A DNA stretch of 64,000 nucleotides from an uncultured cyanobacterium (GCA_946221495.1 CAMIFA010000006.1:1-64000); one strand, 5' to 3'; positions 7,808-17,451 are shown, counted from the stretch's first letter. Program-made: numbers and translations. The notes: generated from the letters alone by a model not told the origin.

Positions 7808-9301
7808 TTAGTAAGCTCTAGCAAAGATGACGCGCCGAGTTGTTTGTTTTCCCGTATAAAAACACTTACCCACCTCTTGTTGTTGCTCAAAAGGTATACA
7901 GCGACCTGTTGCTTTTGTTTCTTCTTTAATCTTGTCCTCATCTTCAGGACTACCATCAAAGTAAGCTACATAAAATCCTAATTTTTCTTCAATTTTTTGT
8001 TTAAGTTCTGGGTAGGTTTCCACAAAATATGTATTCTGCTGCTGAAATTCTTGTGCTTTCTGAAAAAGGTTAGCCTGGATCTGGGCTAATAAAGTTTTGA
8101 TTTGAGATTCTAGGTCACTTTGATCTACGTTAATTTTCTCGCCTGTATCGCGACGCACTAACACAGCAGTGCCATTTTTTAAGTCTCTAGGACCCATTTC
8201 CAGCCTTAAAGGAATTCCCTTTAACTCCCAATCATTAAACTTGAAACCAGGACTTAAATTGTCGCGATCATCAAGTTTGAATGAAAATGCTCCTGTTACT
8301 TTAAACTGCTCTTTGATTTCTCTAAAGCGAGTGAGTACCTGCTCTTTTTCTGCTTCTTTGCGATAAATAGGAACGCCAATCACTTGTAATGGAGCAATCC
8401 GAGGGGGACAAACAAAGCCTTGATCGTCTGAATGAACCATGATCAAAGTGCCAATCATTCTAGTGGTAATTCCCCAACTAGTAGCAAAAGGATATTCTTG
8501 AGTTCCTTCGGCAGATAAATAAGTGACATCAAAAGCTTTAGAAAAAGTTGTTCCTAGGTGGTGGCTAGTTCCAACTTGAATGGCGCGTCGATCCTGTGTC
8601 ATTGCTTCAATGGTATAAGTATGTTCAGCACCAGGAAATTTCTCGTTTTCAGTTTTGCGCCCGGCGACAACTGGGATTGCTAAATATTGTTCAACAAAAG
8701 TTTTATAAATCTCCAACATTTGTCTGGCTTCAGCTTCAGCTTCATCATAAGTAGCGTGAGCTGTATGTCCTTCTTGCCAAAGAAATTCAGTTGTCCGCAG
8801 GAAAGGTCTTGTTCTGAGCTCCCAACGACAAATATTTGCCCACTGATTTAAGAGAATAGGTAAATCTCGATAACTTTGAATCCAATTACGGTAAGTTGAC
8901 CAGATAATCGTCTCACTTGTTGGTCTAACAACAAGCGGCTCACTTAGTTCAGCGTCAGGATCTACTTCAATTTCTCCGGATTCAGTTACTTGCAACCGAT
9001 GGTGAGTAACAACAGCGCATTCTTTGGCAAAGCCAGAAACGTGTTCAGCTTCTTTAGAGAAGTAACTTATAGGTATGAATAAAGGAAAATAAGCATTTGT
9101 ATGTCCAGTTTCTTTGAACATATTGTCTAAAATTTGCTGCATTTTCTCCCAAATAGCAAATCCTTCTGGTCTGATGATCATGCAGCCACGCACACCAGAA
9201 TCTTCTGCTAACTTGGCTCTGTCTACAATATCTAGATACCAACGAGAATAGTCTTGATCGCGGCTAGTTATTTTAAGTGCATCAGCTTTTTCATTTGCCA
9301 T
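7808..9301 (-). CDS. proS: Prolyl-tRNA synthetase, archaeal/eukaryal type (type 3)
   Basis: 497 residues from the ATG at 9301 (MANEKADALKITSRDQDYSR). An upstream in-frame start would add 17 unconserved residues. This is the short class of ProRS without the bacterial editing insertion: motif 2 region FLRTTEFLWQEGHTAH, motif 3 region GPRDLKNGTAVLVRRDTG, anticodon-binding domain, and the C-terminal domain ending IFARAY. It charges tRNA-Pro. Cyanobacteria commonly carry the longer bacterial-type enzyme. This gene therefore looks acquired, and a fragment of a bacterial-type proS lies immediately upstream at 9467-9592. In the C-terminal domain, GRCIPF and GKCFYTG retain two cysteines. A fourth-ligand Cys expected after GKC is a Tyr, so the zinc site may be incomplete. 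Confidence 0.94.
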   Translation of the reverse strand: MANEKADALKITSRDQDYSRWYLDIVDRAKLAEDSGVRGCMIIRPEGFAIWEKMQQILDNMFKETGHTNAYFPLFIPISYFSKEAEHVSGFAKECAVVTHHRLQVTESGEIEVDPDAELSEPLVVRPTSETIIWSTYRNWIQSYRDLPILLNQWANICRWELRTRPFLRTTEFLWQEGHTAHATYDEAEAEARQMLEIYKTFVEQYLAIPVVAGRKTENEKFPGAEHTYTIEAMTQDRRAIQVGTSHHLGTTFSKAFDVTYLSAEGTQEYPFATSWGITTRMIGTLIMVHSDDQGFVCPPRIAPLQVIGVPIYRKEAEKEQVLTRFREIKEQFKVTGAFSFKLDDRDNLSPGFKFNDWELKGIPLRLEMGPRDLKNGTAVLVRRDTGEKINVDQSDLESQIKTLLAQIQANLFQKAQEFQQQNTYFVETYPELKQKIEEKLGFYVAYFDGSPEDEDKIKEETKATGRCIPFEQQQEVGKCFYTGKQTTRRVIFARAY

Positions 9302-9466
9302 TAACGTCTGCCTCTTAGCAAAAATAGATATACATTTAGTTGAAAAACGCAAAGCTTTAGTTGGCGGCGCTCTGTGCTAGTGTCTCACCTATTAGTCGCT
9401 TGTGATCTGGAGTTGATCCGGCGATCGCTTCATGAATTTGGTACTCCTAATTCTCGCTCCTCACGA

Positions 9467-9592
9467 TTAATTAACAGCGAACATTATGCGGCGACGAATA
9501 TAGCCAGTGCGGAGCAATAGCTTGTGACTGGGGATTTCTGCTTGATCTGGATCTTCCCGCAGTTCAACAAAGAGCATTTGAGACAGTCGCAT
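9467..9592 (-). pseudogene. proS: Remnant of bacterial-type prolyl-tRNA synthetase (N-terminus only)
   Basis: Translating the minus strand from the ATG at 9592 gives MRLSQMLFVELREDPDQAEI then PSHKLLLRTGYIRR. This matches the start of bacterial-type ProRS (MRLSQMLFVTLREDP...EIPSHKLL.RAGYIRR) almost residue for residue. After IRR the similarity stops abruptly, and a TAA follows at 9467-9469. The rest of the roughly 600-codon gene is not in the window. An in-frame ATG at 9619 would add nine residues. The remnant points toward, and lies 165 bases upstream of, the present archaeal-type proS. The old proS promoter may therefore now drive the replacement gene; that last point is inference. Confidence 0.85.
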
Positions 9593-9619
9593 CGCTTCTT
9601 CCAACCGGACGATCATCAT

Positions 9620-10270
9620 CTCAGTCTAGAACATGATTAGCTCAAATTAGTCTCTAGCCACACCTGTGTACGTCAAACAACGAACCTCTGAGTGTGTAAT
9701 AGCTATTTGTCAGTAGTTACTGCGTCAGCAAGGTAGTTGCATAGCGAAGGTGAGCAAGGCATTAGTCAGTTCTCACTACGATTGAGCTAAAACAACTGAT
9801 TACCGTGATATTTGTTACTGAAGACAAAGTATTTCATCCTAGACTTGCATAGCTGGTAGTGGCGATCGCCTAAAAATCAAAATATTCTTAGCTAAATTGG
9901 ATTTTTCCAGATTTTCAACAGCTAGCTAGTGTGCTTTGATACCTAGTTCTTAAATAAATGTTACTCAGTACAGATTTTAAAAATTTAGAGTCAGCAAAAA
10001 TATCTAGAACAATTAGCTAGAAAAGATCAGAGGCTTTATTTCTCCCTTTAAAGCTAAACCTCCAACCTACATAGCTTTTACGTTATTACTTAGCAAATCG
10101 CTTCTTGAAATCTATCTTAAGTCTTAATTTTTAAACTTAGTTATTTAACTACCACTGCCAAAAAAGTTTCTATACAAAGATGTATTTAAAAGTTAGGCAA
10201 ATGTATAATATATTTCCAGTATGCTTAATCAACTTTATTGATTAATGTGCTGGCTGTTATCAAAAAAGCA
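9620..10270. other. Intergenic region, no gene recognised
   Basis: About 650 AT-rich bases between the proS remnant and the PstS-like gene. I see no long ORF, no tRNA-like TpsiC motif and no strong hairpin with a T-run. It probably contains the promoter of the PstS-like gene and of the former proS. Confidence 0.5.
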
Positions 10271-11347
10271 ATGGTCGAACAAAATAAAAAGCGTATTCCA
10301 CTTAATAAAGATGTCATTCTGCTGCTTAAAGGTCTACTTATTGGCAAAGCTCTTACTCTCGTAGTTATTGGCGGATTATTATGGTGGCTGAGAGAGAGTT
10401 TGTTTGTCGCTAGCGATACCCCCGCTATTCAAAGCTCGAACCTAGTCCCAGGTGCTAATACTAAGTCAAACTTTCAGACTGTTTCCGTAGTTCCCTCTGG
10501 TTCGTTTAGATACGGTGGAAGTCCTGCCTGGGCTCCTATTCGGCAGCTAGTAGATGCTCAAATCCAAAACACTCGCCCTGAACTCCAGCTAAGTTACATT
10601 AATCCTGCCAACCGCAGCCCTAGTTCTAATGCAGCTATTGAGATGTTACTTGATGGAAAGTTAGACATAGCTCAAACTTCCCGCCCTCTAACAGCAGCTG
10701 AATCTGCCATTGCTAAACAGCGCGGCTTTACCCTTGAGCAACATCCAGTTGCTACTGATGGTGTGGCAGTGGTAGTTAATCCGTCACTGCAAATAGAGGG
10801 GTTAACTACTAAGCAATTGCAACAGATTTACCAAGGAGAAATTACTAACTGGCAGCAAGTTGGTGGCGCAAACCTTCCTATTACTCCCTTTTCTCTACGT
10901 CCAGAAGATACAGATGCAACGATATTTGAGTCTGCGGCACAGCAGTCAGGTTCTAACGTGCAGTTCGTGTCTTCTACTACAGAAGCCTTGCGTAAAGTTA
11001 AAGCTACTCCTGGTGGTGTATATTATGCTTCTGCGCGTGCAGTAGTACCTCAATGTAGCGCTAAACCTTTGGCTCTAGGTCGTACTGCTGAAAAATTAGT
11101 TTCTCCTTATCAGCAACCCTTAGTACCAGCTAATGCCTGTCCCCGCCAGCGAAATCAGCTTAATATAGAAGCTTTTAAAAACGGTGATTACCCAATTACT
11201 CGTAACTTATATGTGATTTTTAAAGACAACCAGAATCAACAGCAGGTTGGAGAAGCTTATACTAACCTTTTACTAAGTGAACAAGGACAAAAGGCACTTG
11301 AGCAGGCTGGTTTCACACAACCTTTGCCAGACGTAGCAAGTCGATAG
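10271..11347 (+). CDS. PstS-like phosphate/oxyanion-binding protein, membrane-anchored
   Basis: About 358 residues from the ATG at 10271; a GTG at 10247 and TTG at 10238 are alternative starts without clear ribosome-binding sites. A basic N-terminus (KKRIPLNKD) precedes one membrane helix (LLKGLLIGKALTLVVIGGLLWWL). The rest is a periplasmic binding fold of the PstS type: VVPSGSFRYGGSPAW, LLDGKLDIAQTSRPLTAAE, ATDGVAVVVNPSLQIEGLT, QLQQIYQGEITNWQQVGG. The loops resemble phosphate-binding proteins. No PstC, PstA or PstB genes are adjacent. It may act as an orphan binding or sensory protein rather than a transporter subunit. Confidence 0.85.
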   Translation: MVEQNKKRIPLNKDVILLLKGLLIGKALTLVVIGGLLWWLRESLFVASDTPAIQSSNLVPGANTKSNFQTVSVVPSGSFRYGGSPAWAPIRQLVDAQIQNTRPELQLSYINPANRSPSSNAAIEMLLDGKLDIAQTSRPLTAAESAIAKQRGFTLEQHPVATDGVAVVVNPSLQIEGLTTKQLQQIYQGEITNWQQVGGANLPITPFSLRPEDTDATIFESAAQQSGSNVQFVSSTTEALRKVKATPGGVYYASARAVVPQCSAKPLALGRTAEKLVSPYQQPLVPANACPRQRNQLNIEAFKNGDYPITRNLYVIFKDNQNQQQVGEAYTNLLLSEQGQKALEQAGFTQPLPDVASR

Positions 11348-11610
11348 TTAAGCTATGTCTCTACAGTAATTGAGTTGCTTCCAAGCTCAGAAAAGCCTGT
11401 TAAATACTTGTAAGTTCAAATCTAAATACCTCAACAACTTGATTAAGCAAGGGCATTAATTTATTAAGTGATTTAGTCAGTAATCTCTTGACCATAAATT
11501 TATTGTAATGAGCCGTGAGCATCAGGGCAAAAACTGAAAATTATTCTAGATTCATTTTGTTTTACTACGAATGAGACTGGTCATTTTTAAAGTCTTTAAA
11601 TAAGAATAAA

Positions 11611-11931
11611 TTACTGGTTTAAAGGTTTTTCAATACTAGGTAGGTTTTGCTGTATTGTTAAGTCTATCTTCAAGACAAACAAAAATAAACCGATACATAA
11701 AAGCAGAAATGCAGTAGTAATAAATCCAAAGGAAATTCCTAGTAAGCTAAGGCTGATCTCCTTTTTAGAATCTAATTCCGAATCGCTAGTAGCTTTTACA
11801 TCTATTAAATTGAGGTCATAAATAAAGTAGCGACCACAGCTGTTGCAGTGATAGCGCTGTCTACTTTGTAGCTTTCCACTTTCAACTGTGTAATCACTAT
11901 TACAATTAGGACAATTAGGACAGTTGCTCAA
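11611..11931 (-). CDS. Small membrane protein with N-terminal zinc ribbon
   Basis: 106 residues. The N-terminus has a four-cysteine ribbon (CPNCPNCNSDYTVESGK, then RYHCNSCGRYFIYDL) resembling the InsA-type zinc ribbon found in IS1 transposases and in many bacterial proteins. Residues about 68-93 form one transmembrane helix (LSLLGISFGFITTAFLLLCIGLFLFVL). The combination suggests a membrane-tethered zinc-ribbon protein. No function is known, and neighbours give no clue. It stands alone between two AT-rich spacers. Confidence 0.65.
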   Translation of the reverse strand: MSNCPNCPNCNSDYTVESGKLQSRQRYHCNSCGRYFIYDLNLIDVKATSDSELDSKKEISLSLLGISFGFITTAFLLLCIGLFLFVLKIDLTIQQNLPSIEKPLNQ

Positions 11932-12769
11932 GAATTTTTAATGTAAATTAAACTTTCTACAATTACAACAAATACAAATGAAATTAATATCGATATACTG
12001 TATTACGATTTTAGCTCAATATGACTTCTAAAAATATAAATTTATTCAAAAGTTTTGCAACTATTCACTAGCAAAATAAAAATATTATTCTCTATCAAAG
12101 CTTAAGCTTGAGGTTTGGATAGATTAGATCATTTAGTTATTAACATAAATTCTAGAAGTTATATGAAGCGATAAATTTTTATGCCATCTATTATTTCTAT
12201 AGGTATGAGTAGCTTGAACAAATTATTCCTCTACGTCCAATTGTTATTGGATGGTAAATTTTTACTCTTATGCGATCGCGCCGATGGTATTGTAACTACT
12301 GTCTAATGTTTAGTTTTGCTGGATTCCATAGATGAACAGTAGTCTGAGCGCCTTGATAATTTTCTAAGTTAGTAGCAAAATTTCTTCTAGTTCAAGACGG
12401 GGTATTATTTACTACCTATCAGGTTCGCTATGTGTGTCGAAGATTGCTGCACACAAATTTGTCGCAATTTCTAGTCTTTGCTCTTGATAAATTACAGAAT
12501 TAATTATTTTTAAATAATTTTGCTGATTATTTGACTAAGTTCCTGAAAAAGGAAGTGCAGAATTAAAGATATAGCCTTTAATCTTAGAGCAATTTTTGGG
12601 CAATCTACTAATAGTAGGCACTGCGTCAGATTTTAAAGCTGGTGTTAGGAGGCGATCGCGCTGAAAGCACAAAATGTCAGTGCTTGTTTGGTTGGGGGAG
12701 AGGACAAAAATTATCAAAAACTGCTTTGATTAACGCTCTAATCAGGAACCGTTGCTAGGTATAAGTGGG
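11932..12769. other. AT-rich intergenic region, no gene recognised
   Basis: About 840 bases, strongly AT-rich in the first third. A 60-codon minus-strand ORF at 12535-12717 lacks recognisable similarity and is probably chance. HIP1-type octamers occur near 12270 and 12650. The region should contain the promoters of the divergent zinc-ribbon and metalloprotease genes. Confidence 0.5.
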
Positions 12770-15628
12770 ATGAAAAGATTAACGTTTTATATTATTTTGT
12801 TACATAGTTTACTTCTAGGAATTCAACCAATTGCCGCGCAGCAACCTGAAGAGCGGCTTAAAAATACTTCGTTATTGTCACCAGGAGTATGGGTACTTAA
12901 AAATAATCAGCAGCCAGAACGTCAACCTTTTGTCTGGGTAGTCAAAGACGCTAAAAAATCGGTACAACCTTTATTGCAGCTAGCTCAATCGCAGCCAGAG
13001 GTAGTCAATGCAACATCTAGTAATTCCAAGCAATCTCTACAGCCATTTGATCAAGTTGTTAAAGATACTGAAAAGTTGAATGGACTATATACACTTTATC
13101 GGCAGCGAGAGACAGGGAAAGTTTATCTGGAAATTAAGCCGACTCAGCTAAATAAAAATTACCTTGGCACGGTGACAATGGAATCGGGTATTGGCGAACG
13201 CGGAATTTATAGCGGTATGCCTTTGCAAGATTTTTTGTTTTACTTCCGCCGCGTCAATAATAATTTACACTTTGTTGTCCGTAATGTGAATTTTCGCACT
13301 CGTCCAGGTGATCCACAAGCGCGATCGCTTGCTCGCTCATTTACTGATTCTGTGCTTTACTCGCTACCAATTAAAAGTATTCATCCGCAACGCCAAACAA
13401 TTCTAGTAGATTTGGGCGATTTACTATTAAGCGATTTACCCGGACTCGGAGCGGAGTTATCATCGCTGTTAAAAACTCCCTACAAAATAGACGATAAAAA
13501 ATCCTATTTTGGTGATACCAAAGCGTTTCCACTCAACATGGAGATTGAATCGGTTTACGGGTTCTCAGCTAGTGGCAATCAGCAATCAACTTCTTTACAA
13601 ACAATACCTGATAGCCGCGCCCTGACGCTTCGCGTTCGATATAGTCTCTCTCAGTTACCAGTAAATTCTAACTACGTACCTCGTTTAGCTGACGATCGCA
13701 TTGGCTATTTCATCACTGCTTATCAAGACTTTTCCAGTGATCAACGCAACGATCCGTTTGTGCGCTACATCAATCGTTGGGATCTAGAAAAACAAGATCC
13801 ATCAGCACCCCTCTCGCCACCCAAAAAACCAATTGTATTTTGGATTGAAAATGCAGTGCCATTAGAGTACCGCGAGGCAATTAAAGAAGGCGTTTTGATG
13901 TGGAATCAAGCTTTTGAAAAAGCAGGATTTAAAGATGCCATTCAAGTCAAGCAGATGCCTAATGATGCCAAATGGGATCCGGCTGATGTGCGCTACAACA
14001 CGATTCGCTGGATTAATACAGTTGATGGCTTTTTTGCCTTAGGACCATCGCGGGTTAATCCTTTAACTGGGGAAATTTTAGATGCGGATATTATTGTGGA
14101 TGCTAGTTTCCTACGGGGACTGAAACAAGAGTATCGTAGCCTTGTGCAACCAAGCCAAGCGCAGCCGCAATCTTTGTTATCTTACCTGATGGGCGATCGC
14201 CGTCTCTGCGCTGATGGTATTGGCAAAGAGGCAAGCACTCAACAAGAGTCAGCTGAGTCCTCACCCCGCAGTTCCTTATCCATGATGGCAATAGCATACG
14301 ATCTTTGCTACGGCAAGGAAGTTGCTAACCAGTTTGCGATCGGGTCACTGGCGTTGTCATTCCAAAACATCATGCCTAGTAGTGACCAGATGACAAATTA
14401 TATTCATCAATATTTACGCTTAATTATTGCCCACGAAGTCGGACATACTCTAGGCTTACGTCATAATTTTCGTGGTAGTACCTTGCTCAAACCAGAGGAT
14501 TTAAATAACACTGATATTTCCCGTACCAAAGGTTTAGCCACTTCAGTAATGGACTACTTGCCACCAAATATTGCCCCCGAAAACGTTAAGCAGGGAGACT
14601 ATTTTCCTACTGTTATTGGTGCTTACGACCAATGGGCGATTCAATACGGCTACATACCAAGCAAAGCAGCTCATCCTTTAGCTGAAAAGCGCTTCTTAGA
14701 GCAGATTACGCGACTTTCTGCTCAACCTCAGCTAGCTTATGCGACTGATGAAGATATGTTTGACGTTGACCCGAATGTTAATGCTTGGGACAATAGTAGC
14801 GATGTGTTGCGCTACTCGCAATCGCAATTAAATAACTCCCGCCTAATGTGGCAGCGTCTCAATAAGCGGTATCCAGCGACAGGTGAGAGTTACAGCGAAT
14901 TAAGCTCCTTGTTTGAAAAAGTGTTTTTACAATATCTGCGGCACACTTATTACATTACAAAATATATTGGTGGGCAGTCGTTTTACCGCAATCATGCTGG
15001 CGATCGCGCTGGAAAGCTGCCGTTTGAACCAGTGCCTGTAGAAAAACAACGGCAAGCATTAGCGACACTAGAAAAATATATTTTTGCTGCTGATGCTTTT
15101 AACTTTCCGCCAGAACTGTTAAATAAGTTAGCTCCTTCACGTTGGATGCACCAAGGTAAAGAGGTAATGATGGGTCGCCTCGATTATCCTATTCACGACA
15201 GTATCAATGTTATGCAGAGTTTGGTATTAAAAGAGTTGCTGTCTGGCGATCGCCTAACTCGTCTGCGCGATATTGAACTTAAAAGCGCTCCTGGACAAGC
15301 GCTGTCAATGCCAGAACTATTTGACTCTTTGCAAAATAGCATCTGGACAGAAGTAGTGCAACCAAAAGCAGAATTAACCAAAATTTCTAGTCTGCGTCGA
15401 GCTTTACAACGTCAACACTTGAATATGATGACCAGCATGGTCTTACGGACTGTATCTGTGCCAGAAGATGCCCGTACTCTTGCCTGGTACAATTTGCGGC
15501 AACTACGCGAAAGTCTTAATAAGAGGATCTCACATTCTGGCAAGCTGGATGAATACACGCAAGCACATTTAGAAGAAACACGCGATCGCATCAATAAAAC
15601 TCTAAATGCTGAAATTCAATCTCGGTAG
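12770..15628 (+). CDS. Secreted zinc-dependent metalloprotease (DUF5117/DUF4953 type)
   Basis: 952 residues from the ATG at 12770, which places a signal peptide directly at the N-terminus (MKRLTFYIILLHSLLLGIQP, cleavage near IAAQQ). The N-terminal half belongs to the DUF5118/DUF5117 type (YLGTVTMESGIGERGIYSG, LHFVVRNVNFRT, PIVFWIENAVPLEYREAIKEG). The zinc site HEVGHTLGLRH is at residues 555-565, with the glutamate as general base. It is followed by a SVMDYLPPNIAP segment that resembles a Met-turn of metzincin-like proteases. The C-terminal DUF4953-like region is helical. The substrate is unknown; it probably acts in the periplasm or outside the cell. The gene ends 4 bases before the convergent TetR regulator's stop. 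Confidence 0.9.
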   Translation: MKRLTFYIILLHSLLLGIQPIAAQQPEERLKNTSLLSPGVWVLKNNQQPERQPFVWVVKDAKKSVQPLLQLAQSQPEVVNATSSNSKQSLQPFDQVVKDTEKLNGLYTLYRQRETGKVYLEIKPTQLNKNYLGTVTMESGIGERGIYSGMPLQDFLFYFRRVNNNLHFVVRNVNFRTRPGDPQARSLARSFTDSVLYSLPIKSIHPQRQTILVDLGDLLLSDLPGLGAELSSLLKTPYKIDDKKSYFGDTKAFPLNMEIESVYGFSASGNQQSTSLQTIPDSRALTLRVRYSLSQLPVNSNYVPRLADDRIGYFITAYQDFSSDQRNDPFVRYINRWDLEKQDPSAPLSPPKKPIVFWIENAVPLEYREAIKEGVLMWNQAFEKAGFKDAIQVKQMPNDAKWDPADVRYNTIRWINTVDGFFALGPSRVNPLTGEILDADIIVDASFLRGLKQEYRSLVQPSQAQPQSLLSYLMGDRRLCADGIGKEASTQQESAESSPRSSLSMMAIAYDLCYGKEVANQFAIGSLALSFQNIMPSSDQMTNYIHQYLRLIIAHEVGHTLGLRHNFRGSTLLKPEDLNNTDISRTKGLATSVMDYLPPNIAPENVKQGDYFPTVIGAYDQWAIQYGYIPSKAAHPLAEKRFLEQITRLSAQPQLAYATDEDMFDVDPNVNAWDNSSDVLRYSQSQLNNSRLMWQRLNKRYPATGESYSELSSLFEKVFLQYLRHTYYITKYIGGQSFYRNHAGDRAGKLPFEPVPVEKQRQALATLEKYIFAADAFNFPPELLNKLAPSRWMHQGKEVMMGRLDYPIHDSINVMQSLVLKELLSGDRLTRLRDIELKSAPGQALSMPELFDSLQNSIWTEVVQPKAELTKISSLRRALQRQHLNMMTSMVLRTVSVPEDARTLAWYNLRQLRESLNKRISHSGKLDEYTQAHLEETRDRINKTLNAEIQSR

Positions 15629-15632
15629 AAAC

Positions 15633-16283
15633 TTATTTCTGCTGCACACCAGCTAAAAGCAGAGCGATCGCTGCTTCCGTGTGCTTGTCAATCATTTCTG
15701 GACTCCGTAAATCTAAATTTGGCATTACATACTTGAGATTTTCGTAAGCATCGAAGTAGAAAGTACAAACTCCAGCAATATGAATTGCCGTCATCAAGGG
15801 GTCAAGTCGACGGAAACAACCTGCTGCTATACCCCGTTCTAAAATTCCTATAACTTGCTTAAAACTCTCTTGCCAGTTCGTCTGTTTGTAATACTTACCT
15901 TGATTCTGGATCGCTTCTTGGAACAAAATCATCCCTAAATAAGGATGCTTAACTTCATAAGCAATAGCTGCTCGGATAACGTGCTTTAAGGCTGCGTCTG
16001 CTGGCAACTGATCCAAATTTATTTGCGGCATCATATTGTTTATTTGGAAGTCAAGCTGATGTAAAACTGCCTGATACAGTCCTTCTTTGCTCTGGAAGTA
16101 GTAATAAATCATTGCTTTGGTTACGCCACTGCGAGCTGCGATCGCCTCGGTTCGCGCTCCACTTAACCCATGCTTGGCAAATTCCTCCATTGCTGCATCC
16201 AGAATATGAGCCTTGGTTGCCTCTGGATCGCGCACTTGGCGAGATTTTTTAGATAAGCGTTTTAAATTTGTTGAACGAACCAC
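15633..16283 (-). CDS. TetR-family transcriptional regulator
   Basis: 216 residues. The TetR DNA-binding domain is at about 20-70: ATKAHILDAAMEEFAKHGLSGARTEAIAARSGVTKAMIYYYFQSKEGL. A basic N-terminal arm (KRLSKKSRQVRDPE) precedes it. The all-helical C-terminal domain is the ligand pocket; its ligand is unknown. It is divergently transcribed from the Rieske oxygenase gene across a 154-base spacer with a 7-bp-arm palindrome (16373-16390). The oxygenase is therefore its most likely target, together with autoregulation. Confidence 0.92.
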   Translation of the reverse strand: MVRSTNLKRLSKKSRQVRDPEATKAHILDAAMEEFAKHGLSGARTEAIAARSGVTKAMIYYYFQSKEGLYQAVLHQLDFQINNMMPQINLDQLPADAALKHVIRAAIAYEVKHPYLGMILFQEAIQNQGKYYKQTNWQESFKQVIGILERGIAAGCFRRLDPLMTAIHIAGVCTFYFDAYENLKYVMPNLDLRSPEMIDKHTEAAIALLLAGVQQK

Positions 16284-16372
16284 GATTCTCCATCTTGCTG
16301 ACGAACGTATTTTAACTAAATAAATGGTTGGTAGTTGACAGCCAAAACGAAGTTGATTAAATTATCTGCTAT

Positions 16373-16390
16373 TAACTAAAAAGTTAGTTA
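16373..16390. promoter_or_regulatory. Probable TetR operator palindrome
   Basis: TAACTAA (16373-16379) and TTAGTTA (16384-16390) are perfect inverted arms around a 4-base centre, lying between the divergent TetR and Rieske genes. AACTAA/TTAGTT half-sites are common for TetR regulators of this kind. Another half-site-like TTAACTAAATAA occurs near 16312, and TTAACTAAC at 17431-17439 lies upstream of the AraC gene. Confidence 0.65.
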
Positions 16391-16437
16391 GTTTTATGGA
16401 AGATTCTGCCGCAGTAATTTAGAGGAACAGAACAACT

Positions 16438-17424
16438 ATGTCTATGCTTCCTGGCGCTCCTTGGCTCTTGGCACACAAATCAATGTTAAAAGTCAACAAG
16501 CCGCAAAAATTCTTGCTCTACGGCTGTGACTACGTGCTGTGGAAAGATCCAACAGGTAAAGTAAGCGCCTTACCTAATGCCTGTCCCCATATGGGAGCAA
16601 TGTTATCTGAAGGGTGGTGTCAGCAACATGGAGACGAAACTAGCGTTGTCTGCCCGTTTCACGCCTTGGAATTTGATAGTGAAGGTTGCACTGTTTTACC
16701 AGGATCAAAGAAGAAAACCTTACCGCAATTAGAGCCATTAGAACTAATAATTCAAGGAGATTTTGTTTGGTCTTATGGTAGGCAGGAACCTAAAATGCCA
16801 ATTCCCACGATTTTAAACGAAATTGCCGCTAAATATGATTTTATTGGTCATACAGCAGATACAAGCGTCGAGACAAATTTACTCACTATGCTGCTGAATA
16901 TGCATGACTACAATCACCAAAATGGTACTCATCGTCCTTTATTTCGGGTTGAGGAAGTGCAGTTTGAAAAATTTATCGATAATGGGCATCAGTCTCACGC
17001 TTTTTACACTATGCCCACATCACCCACAAATCTGATTGAAAAAATTAGTAATCCCGATTTATTGCTGTTACCAAAAGTCCTCAAAGCGCATCTAGAAAAT
17101 TACTTTCCGTCATTGGTAATCTTTTATGGGGAAAGCGGAATAGGCAAAGTCGCCCAATGTCATTTATTTGTACCTGAGTCAAAGAAGGAGACACGCACTT
17201 ATGTTTTGATGTTCGGGCAAGCAAAGAACCCGGCATTTAAAGCTTTGGGGAGTAAATTCCTTAATTTTGCCAAAGTAGTAGTAGAGCAAGATGCAGATAT
17301 TTTAGGCAAGATTTACCCAAATACACCCCAGAAAATCAAGCTGAATAATGAAGTAGGCATGGATTGGGTAAGGCGCAATTTTGAGAGTTTTCCTGATATT
17401 GTGGAACCGAATTTGTCTAAATAG
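16438..17424 (+). CDS. Rieske [2Fe-2S] non-haem iron oxygenase
   Basis: 328 residues. The N-terminal Rieske domain has CPHMGAM (C49, H51) and CPFHALEF (C72, H75), the four cluster ligands. The catalytic domain carries a mononuclear iron site MHDYNHQNGTH (D157, H160, H165). The fold resembles vanillate O-demethylase-type and phenylpropionate-type oxygenase alpha subunits. The enzyme hydroxylates or demethylates a small hydrophobic or aromatic substrate using electrons from a reductase encoded elsewhere. It lies between a divergent TetR gene and a downstream AraC gene, which suggests inducible expression. The substrate is not deducible. Confidence 0.88.
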   Translation: MSMLPGAPWLLAHKSMLKVNKPQKFLLYGCDYVLWKDPTGKVSALPNACPHMGAMLSEGWCQQHGDETSVVCPFHALEFDSEGCTVLPGSKKKTLPQLEPLELIIQGDFVWSYGRQEPKMPIPTILNEIAAKYDFIGHTADTSVETNLLTMLLNMHDYNHQNGTHRPLFRVEEVQFEKFIDNGHQSHAFYTMPTSPTNLIEKISNPDLLLLPKVLKAHLENYFPSLVIFYGESGIGKVAQCHLFVPESKKETRTYVLMFGQAKNPAFKALGSKFLNFAKVVVEQDADILGKIYPNTPQKIKLNNEVGMDWVRRNFESFPDIVEPNLSK

Positions 17425-17451
17425 CTGTTATTAACTAACCCTATCTTGACA

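Noticed and set aside
11401..11440. TTCAAATC as a tRNA TpsiC arm
   Set aside because: No matching acceptor or anticodon arms around it. I see no convincing tRNA genes in the window.
12535..12717. 60-codon minus-strand ORF upstream of the metalloprotease
   Set aside because: No similarity, no ribosome-binding site, and it lies in the probable promoter region.
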